This document shows, piece after piece, positions 33,955 through 43,315 of a stretch of 54,462 nucleotides of DNA. Position 1 is the first letter of the stretch; every line of letters begins with the position of its first letter. The notes under the pieces were generated by a model that was not told the origin of the DNA, searched no databases, and saw only the letters and a list, made by a program, of their open reading frames with translations. The translations under genes were made by a program, and so were the position numbers. Source of the DNA: Lentisphaeria bacterium. Its GTDB lineage: Bacteria; Verrucomicrobiota; Lentisphaeria; Victivallales; Victivallaceae. The stretch is from the NCBI GenBank assembly GCA_017508135.1, contig JAFVZN010000026.1, forward strand, positions 1 through 54,462. The letters are read 5' to 3'.

Positions 33955-35748
33955 GAACTCCGAAAGCAGGATGTGTGAACTCCACGCATGACAATCACTG
34001 CGGGGGGCATCAAACTCTTCCGGAAGTGTGACCAGATTTTCTTCTGTCAGCTTGTAAAATTTTTCCAACCGCTTTTTTTCCAACTCTTTCAGTCCGTAGA
34101 TCCGGCACATGGACATATAGTAAAAGGAAAAATATATCCCGCAGGGGATCAATCCGCCCTGTTCCAATGCCTGTATCAGCAGCTTTCTTTCATCCTGCGG
34201 AACGCCGCACAGCAGTGCCAGAACCTGAGAATGCTCAGAGAAACTGCGGTGTTCCGGATCATCGGCATACATCTGCCGCTCCCGGTCAAAATATTTTTCC
34301 CGCAGAGAAGATAAACTGCGTTCGGCAGCTTCGGCATAACGGGGAGAGCGGCTGATCCCGCTTAATTTTTTCAATGCAAGCACACGGATGAAGTTCAATG
34401 GTGCGTTGGCTTGTCCGGGAGCGGGTTCACCGCGTTTCCATTCACGGCACCAGTCCACAAAGCCCCAGCCATCGGGGTTCCACAATCCGTCGCTGCCGCA
34501 TCCGGCAAGGAGATACTCTCCGACGCTGAGCAACTTTCCGGAGAGTTCCTGCATCAAATCATCATTGCCGAAACGGTCAAAGTAATCCCCTGCCATCAAC
34601 AGAAATGTCACGCTGAACGCCGGAATATTCTGCTCATTTTTAGATGGATACTGACTGTGCAGAGAACCATCCGGGCGGATGCCGGAGGCAAATACTCTCA
34701 ACGCTTTGCGGATCAAACTTACATCGCCGTTCAAATAATAGAGACACAACGCTTCGATACGGGAATCTCCCACATACATCAACTGCTCATAAAACGGGCA
34801 GTCCATAAAAGTTTCCCAACAGCAGTTGCGCAGCGTGTTATATGCCATTTTTTCCAGAACAGAAGCCGATGGCGCAAGCGGCGGCAGCGGATACCCGGTG
34901 CGGTAAAAATCAAATTCATATCTGACATCTCCGGATATTTCGACTTCCAGATACCGCCCTGCGCGCCAGAAAAAACTGCGGAACTCAATATCGCCATTTA
35001 CATCAAATGTATCGTAATTGCCGATAAAGACGTTGCCGTCACGGTTGCCTTTGTCGGCATAAAGTTTCATATTGTTGTAGTTGTCATTCAAATACGGACA
35101 TTCGCTCCAGCGCAGTTTCACTGTTCCTGTTCCGTAAAGTTTTACGGTATAATATGCCATCACATAATCGTCAAAGCGGTAAAGATGACCGCTTATCCGG
35201 CGCGGAGACAACTTTTCACAAACCAGCGGCGGCAGATCCGGCGGAAACAGTTTTCTTCCGTCATCAAAATATTCCACGCTCTGCCAATTGCCGCCGTGTC
35301 CGGCAAAGATGCCGCAGTCGTATCTTTCCGGCAAATGAAAACGCGGATAACTTCCCCAATCGGGGAACGGCAATTCAAACTCCAACTCTTCCAGACAGCA
35401 ATCCCACCGGCAATCCTGCGGCAATCCGTCAACAAAAAATCCGTGCCGTACCGACATCTGTCCTGCCGCCCGGAACTTCTGTCCGAAACACAACACGCGG
35501 GCGCACAACGTGTGAGTTCCGGCAGTTGTCCTGAATGTTTCCTCCCGGTAATACCACCGCTCCGGGCAGCCCCGCTCCGGACCTTCAGCCAGAAACTTGC
35601 CATCCAGAAACAACTGGCACCGTTCATCTGCGGAAAAACGGACAGTTATATTTTCATCGTTTTCAGAAACAAACTGCCCGCGAAAAACTGCGATATATGC
35701 TTCCCGGTGCAAATTACCGGGAAGTGTCATCCAACGTTCCATCGCCAC
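33943..35748 (-). CDS. Alpha-L-rhamnosidase-like glycosidase (GH78-like)
   Basis: A 601-residue protein with the layout of GH78-like enzymes: N-terminal beta domains (1-about 285, with a LFLDGKFLAEGPERGCPERW lectin-like segment) and an (alpha/alpha)6 barrel (about 290-600). The barrel entry motif DCPFYEQLMYVGDSRIEAL (about 318-336) holds the acidic residues used for catalysis in GH78, and the closing TLPEEFDAPRSDCHAWSSH (about 575-593) is also typical. No signal peptide is seen, so it is probably cytoplasmic. The GTG at 35748 has GGAG 6 bases before it, better placed than the ATG two codons later. It lies 3 bases after the preceding gene; last gene of the pseudopilin operon. Confidence 0.8.
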   Translation of the reverse strand: MAMERWMTLPGNLHREAYIAVFRGQFVSENDENITVRFSADERCQLFLDGKFLAEGPERGCPERWYYREETFRTTAGTHTLCARVLCFGQKFRAAGQMSVRHGFFVDGLPQDCRWDCCLEELEFELPFPDWGSYPRFHLPERYDCGIFAGHGGNWQSVEYFDDGRKLFPPDLPPLVCEKLSPRRISGHLYRFDDYVMAYYTVKLYGTGTVKLRWSECPYLNDNYNNMKLYADKGNRDGNVFIGNYDTFDVNGDIEFRSFFWRAGRYLEVEISGDVRYEFDFYRTGYPLPPLAPSASVLEKMAYNTLRNCCWETFMDCPFYEQLMYVGDSRIEALCLYYLNGDVSLIRKALRVFASGIRPDGSLHSQYPSKNEQNIPAFSVTFLLMAGDYFDRFGNDDLMQELSGKLLSVGEYLLAGCGSDGLWNPDGWGFVDWCREWKRGEPAPGQANAPLNFIRVLALKKLSGISRSPRYAEAAERSLSSLREKYFDRERQMYADDPEHRSFSEHSQVLALLCGVPQDERKLLIQALEQGGLIPCGIYFSFYYMSMCRIYGLKELEKKRLEKFYKLTEENLVTLPEEFDAPRSDCHAWSSHILLSEFIRR

Positions 35749-35751
35749 AGC

Positions 35752-36642
35752 TTACTCCACATAAGGATTATTGAGTGCCAGCTTGCGGGAGAGCCGGATG
35801 ACTTTGCCTTTGGCATCGATTATCTGCAATGCTGTTGCGAATTTCACTGCCTGTTCCGGGAGGGTGATTTCCGCGCGGCAATCCATTGTTCCGGAAGCTG
35901 CGGTGTATACCGGCAATTCTTTGCACACTTCCGGCTTGCCGTCGGAATAGAGTATCCATTGCGCCTTGCCGGAGAACGGCGTTTTTGCCGTATTGACCAG
36001 CTGTGCTTCCAATGTGACTTTTCCGCCTTGACCGGGGATGGCTTTCACTCCCTTCAACACGCACTGCCGGTATCCGGCAAGTGTTGTTTCCGGAATATTC
36101 AGAATAAACGGTTTGGCTGACAGCACCTCATTTTTGCCGCCGGCACTGCGGCGGTATTTGAAGTCGAACCGCCACTTGTTCTGCATCCGGATCGCCTTGC
36201 CTTTGCCGGTGTTGTAGAAACTGCTTTCCAGTGCGGCATACTGAATGAACCATTTGACCTGCCAGCCATCATCGCCTACTTTTTCAACTTTCGGGAACAC
36301 TCCGGCGGAACTCCAATCCGGGGTGAGAAAGGCGGTGATATATCTGTTTGAAGGATTGACCAGCATCCGGTAATAAGGGAAGGTGATCTTCGCCCTGGCA
36401 GAACCGGAATAAGGGGTGAAACAGATCTCAAGTGCCTCTCCGCTGAAGACGTTCCAACGGGGTTTTGCATAATATTTTTTTACATATGCCATATTCGGTT
36501 CTTTGCAGAACCAGGTGATTTCCACACCTTCAGCTTTTACTTCAATACTGACATCATTCATATCAAAGCTGACTTTTTCTGCCGCATACACACAGTTTGC
36601 CGCAAGTACAGCAGCAAATGCAAAGATGATTTTTTTGAACAT
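35752..36642 (-). CDS. Exported protein with CBM9/DOMON-like beta domain
   Basis: I do not recognise a named family. The 296 residues start with a signal peptide (MFKKIIFAFAAVLAANCVYA, cut near 21). The first 180 residues form a beta-rich domain with the flow of carbohydrate-binding DOMON/CBM9-like modules (FSGEALEICFTPYSG, WQVKWFIQYAALESSF). The last 100 look like an Ig-like fold (GGKVTLEAQLVNTAKTPFSGKAQWILY). The related C-terminal modules of the DUF4838 proteins nearby suggest a shared role in glycan binding. It sits between the DUF4838 and rhamnosidase-like genes with gaps of 11 and 3 bases, so it is made with them. Confidence 0.65.
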   Translation of the reverse strand: MFKKIIFAFAAVLAANCVYAAEKVSFDMNDVSIEVKAEGVEITWFCKEPNMAYVKKYYAKPRWNVFSGEALEICFTPYSGSARAKITFPYYRMLVNPSNRYITAFLTPDWSSAGVFPKVEKVGDDGWQVKWFIQYAALESSFYNTGKGKAIRMQNKWRFDFKYRRSAGGKNEVLSAKPFILNIPETTLAGYRQCVLKGVKAIPGQGGKVTLEAQLVNTAKTPFSGKAQWILYSDGKPEVCKELPVYTAASGTMDCRAEITLPEQAVKFATALQIIDAKGKVIRLSRKLALNNPYVE

Positions 36643-36653
36643 TGTTTTATTCC

Positions 36654-39008
36654 TTATTTAAAATTTAATTTACCAAAACGTTCTGTAACGCCGAAACTTG
36701 CTTCAAAAGTCGGACTCCAGGCATATCCGCTTGCTTCACCTCCACGGAAAAAATTGCCGTAACAGATATTTTTCACCGGCAGTGACGCCAGAGGGATCTC
36801 CACATCGACCTGCCATGTTTTGCCGCTGATATTGCTTTTTACAGTCAATCCCGGCACTTCGATCTTATCGAAGCCGTTTTTGCGGATACCTGCCAGATAT
36901 TTTCCGGACGGCGGGATCATCAGCTGGAAAAAAATCTTTTTTCCGGCATCGGAGAGCATTATCTCCCAACTGTCACCGTTCCAGATCGCCCGCGCGGCTT
37001 TCGGCGGGGAAACCAGATTGGAATCCAGCAGCCGGATGTGAAGTTTTTTCCCGTCAGCTGACAACCGGCACTGCACATAGATATTGCGGGAAACGGCAAA
37101 GCCCCGGTTGTCCATAAATTTCCGGGGAGAATCTTTAAATCTGTCGCCGCGCGTAATATCCATTTCCGGAACCGGAGCTTTTTTCAAAGCCGTTATTTCG
37201 GAGGCGCGGCGGAACATTTCAAGTTCGTTTTCCAGCTTGAGAAGTGCCGGAGCCTGATTCGCCTTGACGAAGCGGGTCTCGATCTGCTGTTTACTGTTTT
37301 TGCCGTAACGTTCGATCAACGCTTCACGGGAGATCGCCGGACGGATATTATCATAGTTGTGGAGCAAACTCAAGTCGATAACCAACCGTTCCCGGCGGAC
37401 GTTGATAAGTGTCCGTTCATCCGTGGCGCATTTGGCTTCCGCCCGGTTAAAAAGTTCCTCTGTCCGGGCGTAAAATTCCCGGTCCAGCCACGGGCGCGGG
37501 CGCGTCTTGTATCTCTCCTGTTTGGGGCTGAAAACGATGCCGGTATTTCCCCGCTGACGGGCTGTCAGGTAATCCAGATACTCTTCCATCTCCTTTGCCG
37601 CATTGCCGTAAAAACCTTTCATGAAATCGGTCACAAGTTCGCGGTCATCCCGCGTGATATCATCCATGAGTTTGTAACCGAGATAGTGTTTCAACGCATA
37701 AAAACTGGAAATATCCGCCGCCTGAGACTCCGCACGGATCATCCGTACACCATGGTCGAAGTAGTATTTCAGATTGTTTTTGATATCCCGGACGTTGGTA
37801 TAGGGTTCCGGGTAGGAGTCCCAGTAGAATATCCAGTAATCCCAAATCGAAAGCTGGCTTGCACGGTGTGACCATCCGGCGATCTGGTTGCGGAACGTCG
37901 GATCTTTTTCCGTGGCTATCGGTTCATAAAAGTTTCCAACATTGTGTGCCAGGTCGACGATGACATTTTTTTCCGCTTTGATATGCGACTTCGGCGGCTC
38001 TTTGGAAAAGCTGTACGCGCTGGTCTGCAAAATGATCTCCGGATATTTTTTGGCAACATCCCTGGCGATATCATTGATAAACTCCAGCAGCAAACCGCTT
38101 TGACCATGCTTTTTGATGATCGCACTGCAATCCGGACACCAGCAGAAATATGAACTGGAATCATTCTGGCTGAGATTGTAGAGTACCGGAGCCGGATATT
38201 TGTATCTTGCCGCTTTCTGACGGTCGGATTTGATGAATTTATACAAATTCTCCTTGAACAGCCGCCGCGCTTCCGGATTGGTCAGGCAGAAGTTGGGACC
38301 GAGTCTGCCGATCAATCTCCGGCGTTTCCCGTTGGGGGCCATCGCCAGCAGTTTAAGGTTGTTTTTGGGCCAGTTTTTGCTGAAATCGTAGAAGGTGTGG
38401 ATATCCCCCGGCGTGCCGTAGACCGCTTTTGCCAGCGGATGATAGCTCTTTTTCAACGCAAACGCAGTCTCATAAAACTCCCGGCGGTTGGCGTTGCCGC
38501 CAAAGATCCGCCGCAGACGGAATGACGGTGCCCGGCGGATGTTCATCTCCGGGACGATCAACTTTTTCCGTGAAGGAATAACCACATTCGCCTGATCAAA
38601 ATAGCGGCATCCGGCAAACTCCTGCAGAAACTCATATAAGCCGAAAAGTTTTCCGGCATGATCTTTACCGTTGATTATTATCTGCGAACCGGCACTTTTC
38701 ACTGCAAACATCTCCGCAGCCATTTCCGCTTCATCTGCGCCGTTGGCAATGGCAAAAGCGGTATTGCCGAAAGAGATGAACTTCTGTCCCGGAGCAACAT
38801 TTTTTTCCATCACGATCCGGAATCCGGCACCGGTTATCTGCTGAAGCGTCCGCGCGAACCCGGACAATTCTTTCTGTAAAACTCCAGCCATTTTATCCGG
38901 ACGGACTATCACATATTCCGTCTTGCCATTTTCAGCGAGAATAATCTCTGCCGCTCCGCAAAGTGCGGCACAACTCAGCAGCAATGCTGCAAACAACCGT
39001 TTCATCAT
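36654..39008 (-). CDS. Secreted DUF4838 protein with C-terminal CBM-like domain
   Basis: 784 residues from the ATG at 39008 (GAGGG 5 bases upstream; the ATG next to it is also possible). Signal peptide at about 1-19. Residues about 20-150 resemble the alpha-glucuronidase N-terminal domain (GKLFGLYEFLQEFAGCRYFD), residues 160-480 are the DUF4838 catalytic-like region (SQNDSSSYFCWCPDCSAII with paired cysteines near 290-305, then QTSAYSF and DLAHNVG), and the last 180 residues form a CBM9-like beta domain (SWEIMLSDAGKKIFFQLMIP). DUF4838 proteins are thought to be glycosidases, but the substrate is unknown. It follows the pseudopilin gene by 8 bases, in a four-gene operon facing AraC. Confidence 0.78.
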   Translation of the reverse strand: MMKRLFAALLLSCAALCGAAEIILAENGKTEYVIVRPDKMAGVLQKELSGFARTLQQITGAGFRIVMEKNVAPGQKFISFGNTAFAIANGADEAEMAAEMFAVKSAGSQIIINGKDHAGKLFGLYEFLQEFAGCRYFDQANVVIPSRKKLIVPEMNIRRAPSFRLRRIFGGNANRREFYETAFALKKSYHPLAKAVYGTPGDIHTFYDFSKNWPKNNLKLLAMAPNGKRRRLIGRLGPNFCLTNPEARRLFKENLYKFIKSDRQKAARYKYPAPVLYNLSQNDSSSYFCWCPDCSAIIKKHGQSGLLLEFINDIARDVAKKYPEIILQTSAYSFSKEPPKSHIKAEKNVIVDLAHNVGNFYEPIATEKDPTFRNQIAGWSHRASQLSIWDYWIFYWDSYPEPYTNVRDIKNNLKYYFDHGVRMIRAESQAADISSFYALKHYLGYKLMDDITRDDRELVTDFMKGFYGNAAKEMEEYLDYLTARQRGNTGIVFSPKQERYKTRPRPWLDREFYARTEELFNRAEAKCATDERTLINVRRERLVIDLSLLHNYDNIRPAISREALIERYGKNSKQQIETRFVKANQAPALLKLENELEMFRRASEITALKKAPVPEMDITRGDRFKDSPRKFMDNRGFAVSRNIYVQCRLSADGKKLHIRLLDSNLVSPPKAARAIWNGDSWEIMLSDAGKKIFFQLMIPPSGKYLAGIRKNGFDKIEVPGLTVKSNISGKTWQVDVEIPLASLPVKNICYGNFFRGGEASGYAWSPTFEASFGVTERFGKLNFK

Positions 39009-39016
39009 AATGACCC

Positions 39017-39919
39017 TCAATTACCCGTAACGCGTTTCGTGATCTGAGCACTATTGGTCAGCCGTTCCTGATTGTGGACACTGAAATCGGTCGCCAGAAA
39101 ATTGAACCGGCGTTTATGGCGGAGCTGGATATCGCTGATGTCAGCTTCATTGATCGTGTTGAATACGATGTTTTTTCCGTCAGCAAGCAGCATCTTGCCG
39201 GAAGATGGTCTGATTTCAGAAAATTTACAGCCGTCATTAGTGAATTTACTGTCAATAATATAGTTGGTAATACCGTAGTCTGCACTGGTACTGGTATAAC
39301 TGTTTGACCAGCCTTTATCAGTTCCGGCGGCGGTCGGACAGCCCAGGATCGCCGCCACCGGCTTGGCACTGGCTACACCGCTTTTTTCATACATCGCGCT
39401 GTCCTTGTTTTTGCCGGAAATACATTTCGCGGCATACAGCGCGCCGACCCAGGTGTAATTTTTCATTCCGGATGCTGTTGCCCGGTTGAATGGATACGGC
39501 AGCCAGTTGTCGCTGGAGTCAATGTAATTGGTGATGCCGGTGCCTAGCTGTTTCAAATTGGAAATGCAGTTGGCACTGCGCCCGCGCTCCCGCGCGCTCT
39601 GCAGAGCGGGCAGCAGAATTGCTGCCAATATTGCAATTATTGCAATCACCACCAGCAATTCTATCAAAGTGAAATGGGAGTGTGCGGGGGACAAGGAAAA
39701 CTTTTTTTCACGAGAAAAAAAGTTTTCCCTTTCCCCCGCGCCCCCTTTCTCTTTCAAAAAAAGCGGGGTATTTTGCACCTCCAGTTTGTCGCCGCGCTTG
39801 AAAAAACGCATTGTTGAGATGAAAGTATCCACGAGCAGTTCAATCAAAGTGAATTTGCGTACAGAAGCAGGATGTTGTTCCAATTCTTGCCGGAAATTTT
39901 TTATTGAGCAGTGTTTCAT
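39017..39919 (-). CDS. Pseudopilin-like protein with duplicated FTLIELLV motif (copy A)
   Basis: A 300-residue member of the type II secretion/type IV pilin-like family with a C-terminal H-x9-DG-like domain common in PVC bacteria. ATG 39919 follows GGAGG by 8 bases; the longer frame to 40033 has no such site. Residues 23-30 read FTLIELLV, and residues 83-90 read it again, followed by the true hydrophobic helix [16 protein letters not shown]. The 60 residues between come from an inserted cassette (39660-39850). Neither motif is preceded by the usual Gly or Ala (K22 and H82). The mature domain has [12 protein letters not shown] and [17 protein letters not shown] near the end. First gene of the DUF4838/rhamnosidase-like operon. 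Confidence 0.85.
   Translation of the reverse strand: MKHCSIKNFRQELEQHPASVRKFTLIELLVDTFISTMRFFKRGDKLEVQNTPLFLKEKGGAGERENFFSREKKFSLSPAHSHFTLIELLVVIAIIAILAAILLPALQSARERGRSANCISNLKQLGTGITNYIDSSDNWLPYPFNRATASGMKNYTWVGALYAAKCISGKNKDSAMYEKSGVASAKPVAAILGCPTAAGTDKGWSNSYTSTSADYGITNYIIDSKFTNDGCKFSEIRPSSGKMLLADGKNIVFNTINEADISDIQLRHKRRFNFLATDFSVHNQERLTNSAQITKRVTGN
39651..39857 (-). repeat. In-frame palindromic cassette duplicating the pilin motif (copy A)
   Basis: The DNA coding FTLIELLV occurs on both sides (about 39651-39674 and 39832-39854), like a long target duplication. Between them lie an 8-bp outer stem GCGGGGGA/TCCCCCGC (39684-39691, 39732-39739) and a perfect 15-bp inner stem (39695-39709 with 39714-39728, loop ACGA). 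The block coding [16 protein letters not shown] follows. The same cassette sits in the pseudopilin gene at 43316-44230. Confidence 0.85.
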
Positions 39920-39942
39920 TTTTACGACCTCCTTTTTTGAAT

Positions 39943-39963
39943 GTGTGCATTTTTTTGGTACAC
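39943..39963. promoter_or_regulatory. Imperfect palindrome before the pseudopilin operon
   Basis: GTGTGCATTTTTTTGGTACAC has outer arms GTGT/ACAC with two internal mismatches. It sits 24 bases before the pseudopilin start, between it and araC, so it is a candidate site for the AraC protein or another regulator. Confidence 0.35.
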
Positions 39964-39996
39964 TGTTTAAAATACTCAAAAAAATAAGAAAAGACC

Positions 39997-40025
39997 TTGA
40001 CTTTCGGGACAAGTTATAGTATATT
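39997..40025 (+). promoter_or_regulatory. Promoter of the AraC-type regulator gene
   Basis: TTGACT (39997-40002), 17-bp spacer, TATATT (40020-40025), 30 bases before the start at 40056. I see no equally good promoter on the other strand for the pseudopilin operon, which would fit activation by AraC. Confidence 0.75.
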
Positions 40026-40055
40026 TGAGCCAATGTGGAAGAGGAGGAATTTTTT

Positions 40056-40952
40056 ATGGCACCGACACATTGGCAACTGGAAAACTTTATTGAAAAAAAT
40101 CGCTTACCGCTTTATTTTGTGCATGTTCGTCCCGGAACCCATCCGCCGGAACAATACCACGATCACAACAGCAGTGAAATCGTGATAATCCTTCAGGGCA
40201 ATGCTGAACATATAGTAAAAACAGGCAAAAAAATAAGTTCTGCTCCGATTTCTCCGGGGGATCTGCTGGTCATCCATCCCGGAGTTGCCCACGCTTACAA
40301 AAACACCTCCACGTTGGAACTTATCAATCTGGTCTACGATTTCCGGCAGCTGGTCATGCCGCAGTTGGATGCGGTGACGCTGCCGCTCTTCCGGGAGTTT
40401 TTCCCGGACACGCCGCCGCCTTTTCCGACCCGGGCAACTCCGGCGGCGCATTTGTCTCCGGCTGAACTGGTCCAACTCCGTCCGCTGATCTTCGATTATG
40501 CTCAAACGCTCAATGATTTCGGAGCCGGTTCGCTTTTTCAGGCAATGGCACTTTTCATGCAGTTGACCGTGACTATTGCCAAAATGCGCCCGGAAGAAAA
40601 AATTTCCAAAAATCCGGTCCCTGACAATATCAGCAAGGTATTGCACCGTATCGCCGGAGAGTATGCTTCGGTGTTGACCTTGGACACTCTTGCCCGGACC
40701 GCCAGTATGTCCCGGCGCAACTTTACCCGGCGTTTCCGGGAGATAACCGGACTCAGCTGCAGCCGGTATATCATGCTGTTCCGGCTGCAGCAGGCGGCGG
40801 AGATGATGAAGAATCCGGGCAATGATTTGGGGCAGATCGCCTTGAGCTGCGGCTTTTGCGACAGCAACTATTTATGCAAAAAGTTCCGGCAGATCTATGG
40901 AGAATCTCCCGGAGCGTTCCGTAAACGTTTTGCAGCAAAGCTGAAGATATGA
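40056..40952 (+). CDS. AraC family transcriptional regulator with cupin sensor domain
   Basis: 298 residues. The start at 40056 has AGGAGG 8 bases upstream; the GTG at 40035 lies within about 10 bases of the -10 box. The N-terminal cupin (about 1-110) has the metal- or sugar-binding signature [21 protein letters not shown] and [15 protein letters not shown]. The C-terminal double helix-turn-helix (about 195-295) has [24 protein letters not shown] and [29 protein letters not shown], the AraC signature. It faces the pseudopilin-DUF4838-rhamnosidase-like operon and precedes an isomerase, so it probably senses a sugar released from the target glycan and activates these genes. Confidence 0.92.
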   Translation: MAPTHWQLENFIEKNRLPLYFVHVRPGTHPPEQYHDHNSSEIVIILQGNAEHIVKTGKKISSAPISPGDLLVIHPGVAHAYKNTSTLELINLVYDFRQLVMPQLDAVTLPLFREFFPDTPPPFPTRATPAAHLSPAELVQLRPLIFDYAQTLNDFGAGSLFQAMALFMQLTVTIAKMRPEEKISKNPVPDNISKVLHRIAGEYASVLTLDTLARTASMSRRNFTRRFREITGLSCSRYIMLFRLQQAAEMMKNPGNDLGQIALSCGFCDSNYLCKKFRQIYGESPGAFRKRFAAKLKI

Positions 40953-40995
40953 TTTGATAATATACCATAATGGTTGAAAATCTCTCTTTTGGCAG

Positions 40996-41024
40996 TTGCA
41001 AATGTATGACAGAGATGATATATT
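40996..41024 (+). promoter_or_regulatory. Promoter of the isomerase-phosphoesterase pair
   Basis: TTGCAA (40996-41001), 17-bp spacer, TATATT (41019-41024), about 65 bases before the start at 41089. Confidence 0.75.
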
Positions 41025-41088
41025 ACACTTTGGAATATGAACATTTCATTTCCGATGAAAAATAATGATTTGGCAAAAGAGGATTCTT

Positions 41089-41967
41089 ATGGTAGTGCTG
41101 ACATTTTGCTATCCATGGCTGAAACTGGAACGGGAAGAACGGAAACAGAAAATGGCTGAGTTCGCTGAAAACGGCGTACAAAATCTGGTTTTGACTACCG
41201 GATTGCTGGAGGCCGGATGCCGCGATACCGGTCTTCTGGTTTCGTTTTTTCAGGATATGCAGGAGTATGGTTTGCAGTTCACTGATTCCCATGCGTTCTG
41301 GGGATACTGGTCGGACCCGGGAATGCCGCTTCCGGAGTGGAAAGAGGTGATGCTTCTGCGCCACCGTATGGCGTTCCAATTCTGCAATCGCTTCGGTGTC
41401 AAGACGATGGCGTTTCATACCGGAACTACCAACAGCAGTGTTTACGGAAAAAATCTGACGTTGGACGATTATTATCAGGCTTTGATCTCTTCTCTGGAGA
41501 TCCTTCTGGTGGAAGCTGAACGCTGCGGCCTTATCATCGCTTTGGAAAATCAGTGGACTCCGCTTAACCACAGCAGTGTCCTTTTGAAAGTTATCGAACA
41601 CTTCAACTCCCCTTATCTCGGACTTTGTTATGATTCCGGTCACGGCAACCTTTCGGAAAAGGGCAGATTTCTGCCTGACAAAACTATCGTTCCCATTCTC
41701 TGGGATGATCTCGGTGTGCCGGTTCAGTGGGAGGAAGATCTTCTGGAAAAATTTGCTCCGCATCTGGTGAACTGCCATCTGCACGATAACGACGGCATAC
41801 TCGATTCCCATCAGATGCCCGGTACGGGAACTGTCGACTGGGAGCGTGTCCGCAAAGTTTTGAAAAGTGCGCCCCGCTTGCAGAGCATTCAGAATGAAAG
41901 TTCACCCGGTGATGCTTCGGTTGCCGAATATTGCCGCGTGTTCCGGAATATGTTCAACATGATATGA
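41089..41967 (+). CDS. Sugar phosphate isomerase/epimerase (TIM barrel)
   Basis: 292 residues from the ATG at 41089, which follows AGAGGA; an ATG at 41065 lacks a ribosome binding site. The xylose isomerase-like barrel has metal ligands in order: Glu in IALENQWTP near 150, Asp in LCYDSGHGN near 184, His in NCHLHDNDG near 231 and Glu in IQNESSPGD near 271. It is likely to act on a sugar or sugar acid. The stop overlaps the start of the phosphoesterase gene (ATGA), so the two are made together. It is only distantly similar to the isomerase encoded at 29656-30516. Confidence 0.85.
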   Translation: MVVLTFCYPWLKLEREERKQKMAEFAENGVQNLVLTTGLLEAGCRDTGLLVSFFQDMQEYGLQFTDSHAFWGYWSDPGMPLPEWKEVMLLRHRMAFQFCNRFGVKTMAFHTGTTNSSVYGKNLTLDDYYQALISSLEILLVEAERCGLIIALENQWTPLNHSSVLLKVIEHFNSPYLGLCYDSGHGNLSEKGRFLPDKTIVPILWDDLGVPVQWEEDLLEKFAPHLVNCHLHDNDGILDSHQMPGTGTVDWERVRKVLKSAPRLQSIQNESSPGDASVAEYCRVFRNMFNMI

Positions 41968-43229
41968 AAGAAAACATTATGGCAAAAAACGATTTTTATT
42001 TTGCTCAACTGACCGATGTCCATATCGGCACCAATCCGAAGCCCGCTGAAGCAAAATTGCAGCTGCAATGGGCGTTGAGTGAACTGCTCTCTTTTGAAAA
42101 AACTCCGGAAATTCTTCTGTTCACCGGGGATTTGGTCTGCAACGGCCGCCGCGATGAGCTGGAAGAGTTCAAGTCGGTGATGAAGAGCTGCACCATCCCG
42201 TGGCGCGCGCTTGCCGCCAACCACGACCTCTGGGGAGAAAACGATGATTCGGCGTGGCAAGAGAATATCGGCGATTTGCGCTGCAGTACCGTTGCCGGAG
42301 ATTTCAAATTCATCCTGTTCAACGACATCACCGATCGCGGCGATGGTTGGAAAGTTTCCCCGAGTGAAGCTGATTACCAGTGGCTTACAGCTGAACTTGA
42401 AAGTGCCGGAGACAAAAACATCATCGTCGCCATCCACAATCCGCCGTCATCGGAATCCCATATTTACAGCCGTTGGAGCGATGCCGATGCCGGACGTTTT
42501 CTTCAACTTCTTGCCAAATACAACGTCAAGGCTTTGATCTCCGGAGATTACCACGTCAACGACGAATGGGAACGCGAAGGGGTGAAGATCATCAATACCG
42601 GCGCGCTGGTCGGAATGTTTTACAGCGGGCAGGGGAACTTCCCGGTGAAGCCGGGATACCGGCTCTTCCACTGGGATGGTGAAACTCTCCGCTCCTTCTG
42701 GCGGGAAGGCTCCTATTGGATACTGCCGCCGGATGTGGAAATGAAGCAGATGTACTGCGGCGATTTTCCGCTTTACAGTTTCAATAAGAGGCAGAATTTG
42801 TGGTGGCCGATACCGCTTTATGAACGCATTCAAGTTTCTGTGACCGGCTTCGGCAATGCCGGAACCGGCGGTCCGCGCCCCATTGTGCGGCCGATGCACG
42901 TTTTCGGTAAAACGGTCATCAAGGCGGATGTTTTTTCCACGCATCTCGACACCGCTGCTGTGGAATGGAGTTTGGACAACGAACACTGGTTCCCGATGAC
43001 CAAAGTCTGGGATGGTCTCTGGCAGCAGTATGAGGCTGAATTTGATCCGGGTTCCCTGCGTAACGGAGAATACCTTTGCAAAGTCCGCGCTGTCGGCAGT
43101 GACGATTCCAAATATTACGATGCCGTGCCGGTGATGATTTGCGGTCCGCGCAATGCGCCGCGGGTCAAAGATGCGGTCTTTGCCGGAGCAACTCAGCTCT
43201 TTCAAACGATGCGGAACCCATACGACTGA
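41964..43229 (+). CDS. Calcineurin-like metallophosphoesterase with C-terminal beta domain
   Basis: Up to 421 residues; the ATG at 41964 overlaps the upstream stop codon, and the ATG at 41979 is an alternative. Metallophosphoesterase signatures are complete: QLTDVHIG (DxH), LFTGDLVCNG (GD), LAANHDLWG (NHD), VAIHNPPSS (His) and ISGDYHVN (GxH). The last 170 residues form a beta-rich domain (VEWSLDNEHWFPMTKVWDGLWQQYEAEFD), as in secreted purple-phosphatase-like proteins, but no signal peptide is visible. It may dephosphorylate a sugar phosphate made or used by the coupled isomerase; that is inference. Confidence 0.85.
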   Translation: MKENIMAKNDFYFAQLTDVHIGTNPKPAEAKLQLQWALSELLSFEKTPEILLFTGDLVCNGRRDELEEFKSVMKSCTIPWRALAANHDLWGENDDSAWQENIGDLRCSTVAGDFKFILFNDITDRGDGWKVSPSEADYQWLTAELESAGDKNIIVAIHNPPSSESHIYSRWSDADAGRFLQLLAKYNVKALISGDYHVNDEWEREGVKIINTGALVGMFYSGQGNFPVKPGYRLFHWDGETLRSFWREGSYWILPPDVEMKQMYCGDFPLYSFNKRQNLWWPIPLYERIQVSVTGFGNAGTGGPRPIVRPMHVFGKTVIKADVFSTHLDTAAVEWSLDNEHWFPMTKVWDGLWQQYEAEFDPGSLRNGEYLCKVRAVGSDDSKYYDAVPVMICGPRNAPRVKDAVFAGATQLFQTMRNPYD

Positions 43230-43248
43230 GTTTCGGGAGACAAAATTG

Positions 43249-43292
43249 CGCCCACGCACTTGAAACTTCCGGTGCGCGGGCGTTGTTTTTTT
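43249..43292 (+). terminator. Terminator after the phosphoesterase gene
   Basis: CGCCCACGCAC (43249-43259) pairs with GTGCGCGGGCG (43272-43282) with one mismatch, followed by TTGTTTTTTTT. Confidence 0.85.
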
Positions 43293-43315
43293 TACTGTTT
43301 TAAAGATCGGAGAAA

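Noticed and set aside
34411-36120. Open frame of 569 codons on the plus strand
   Set aside because: Antisense to the rhamnosidase-like gene and the CBM-like gene; no domain pattern and no ribosome binding site.
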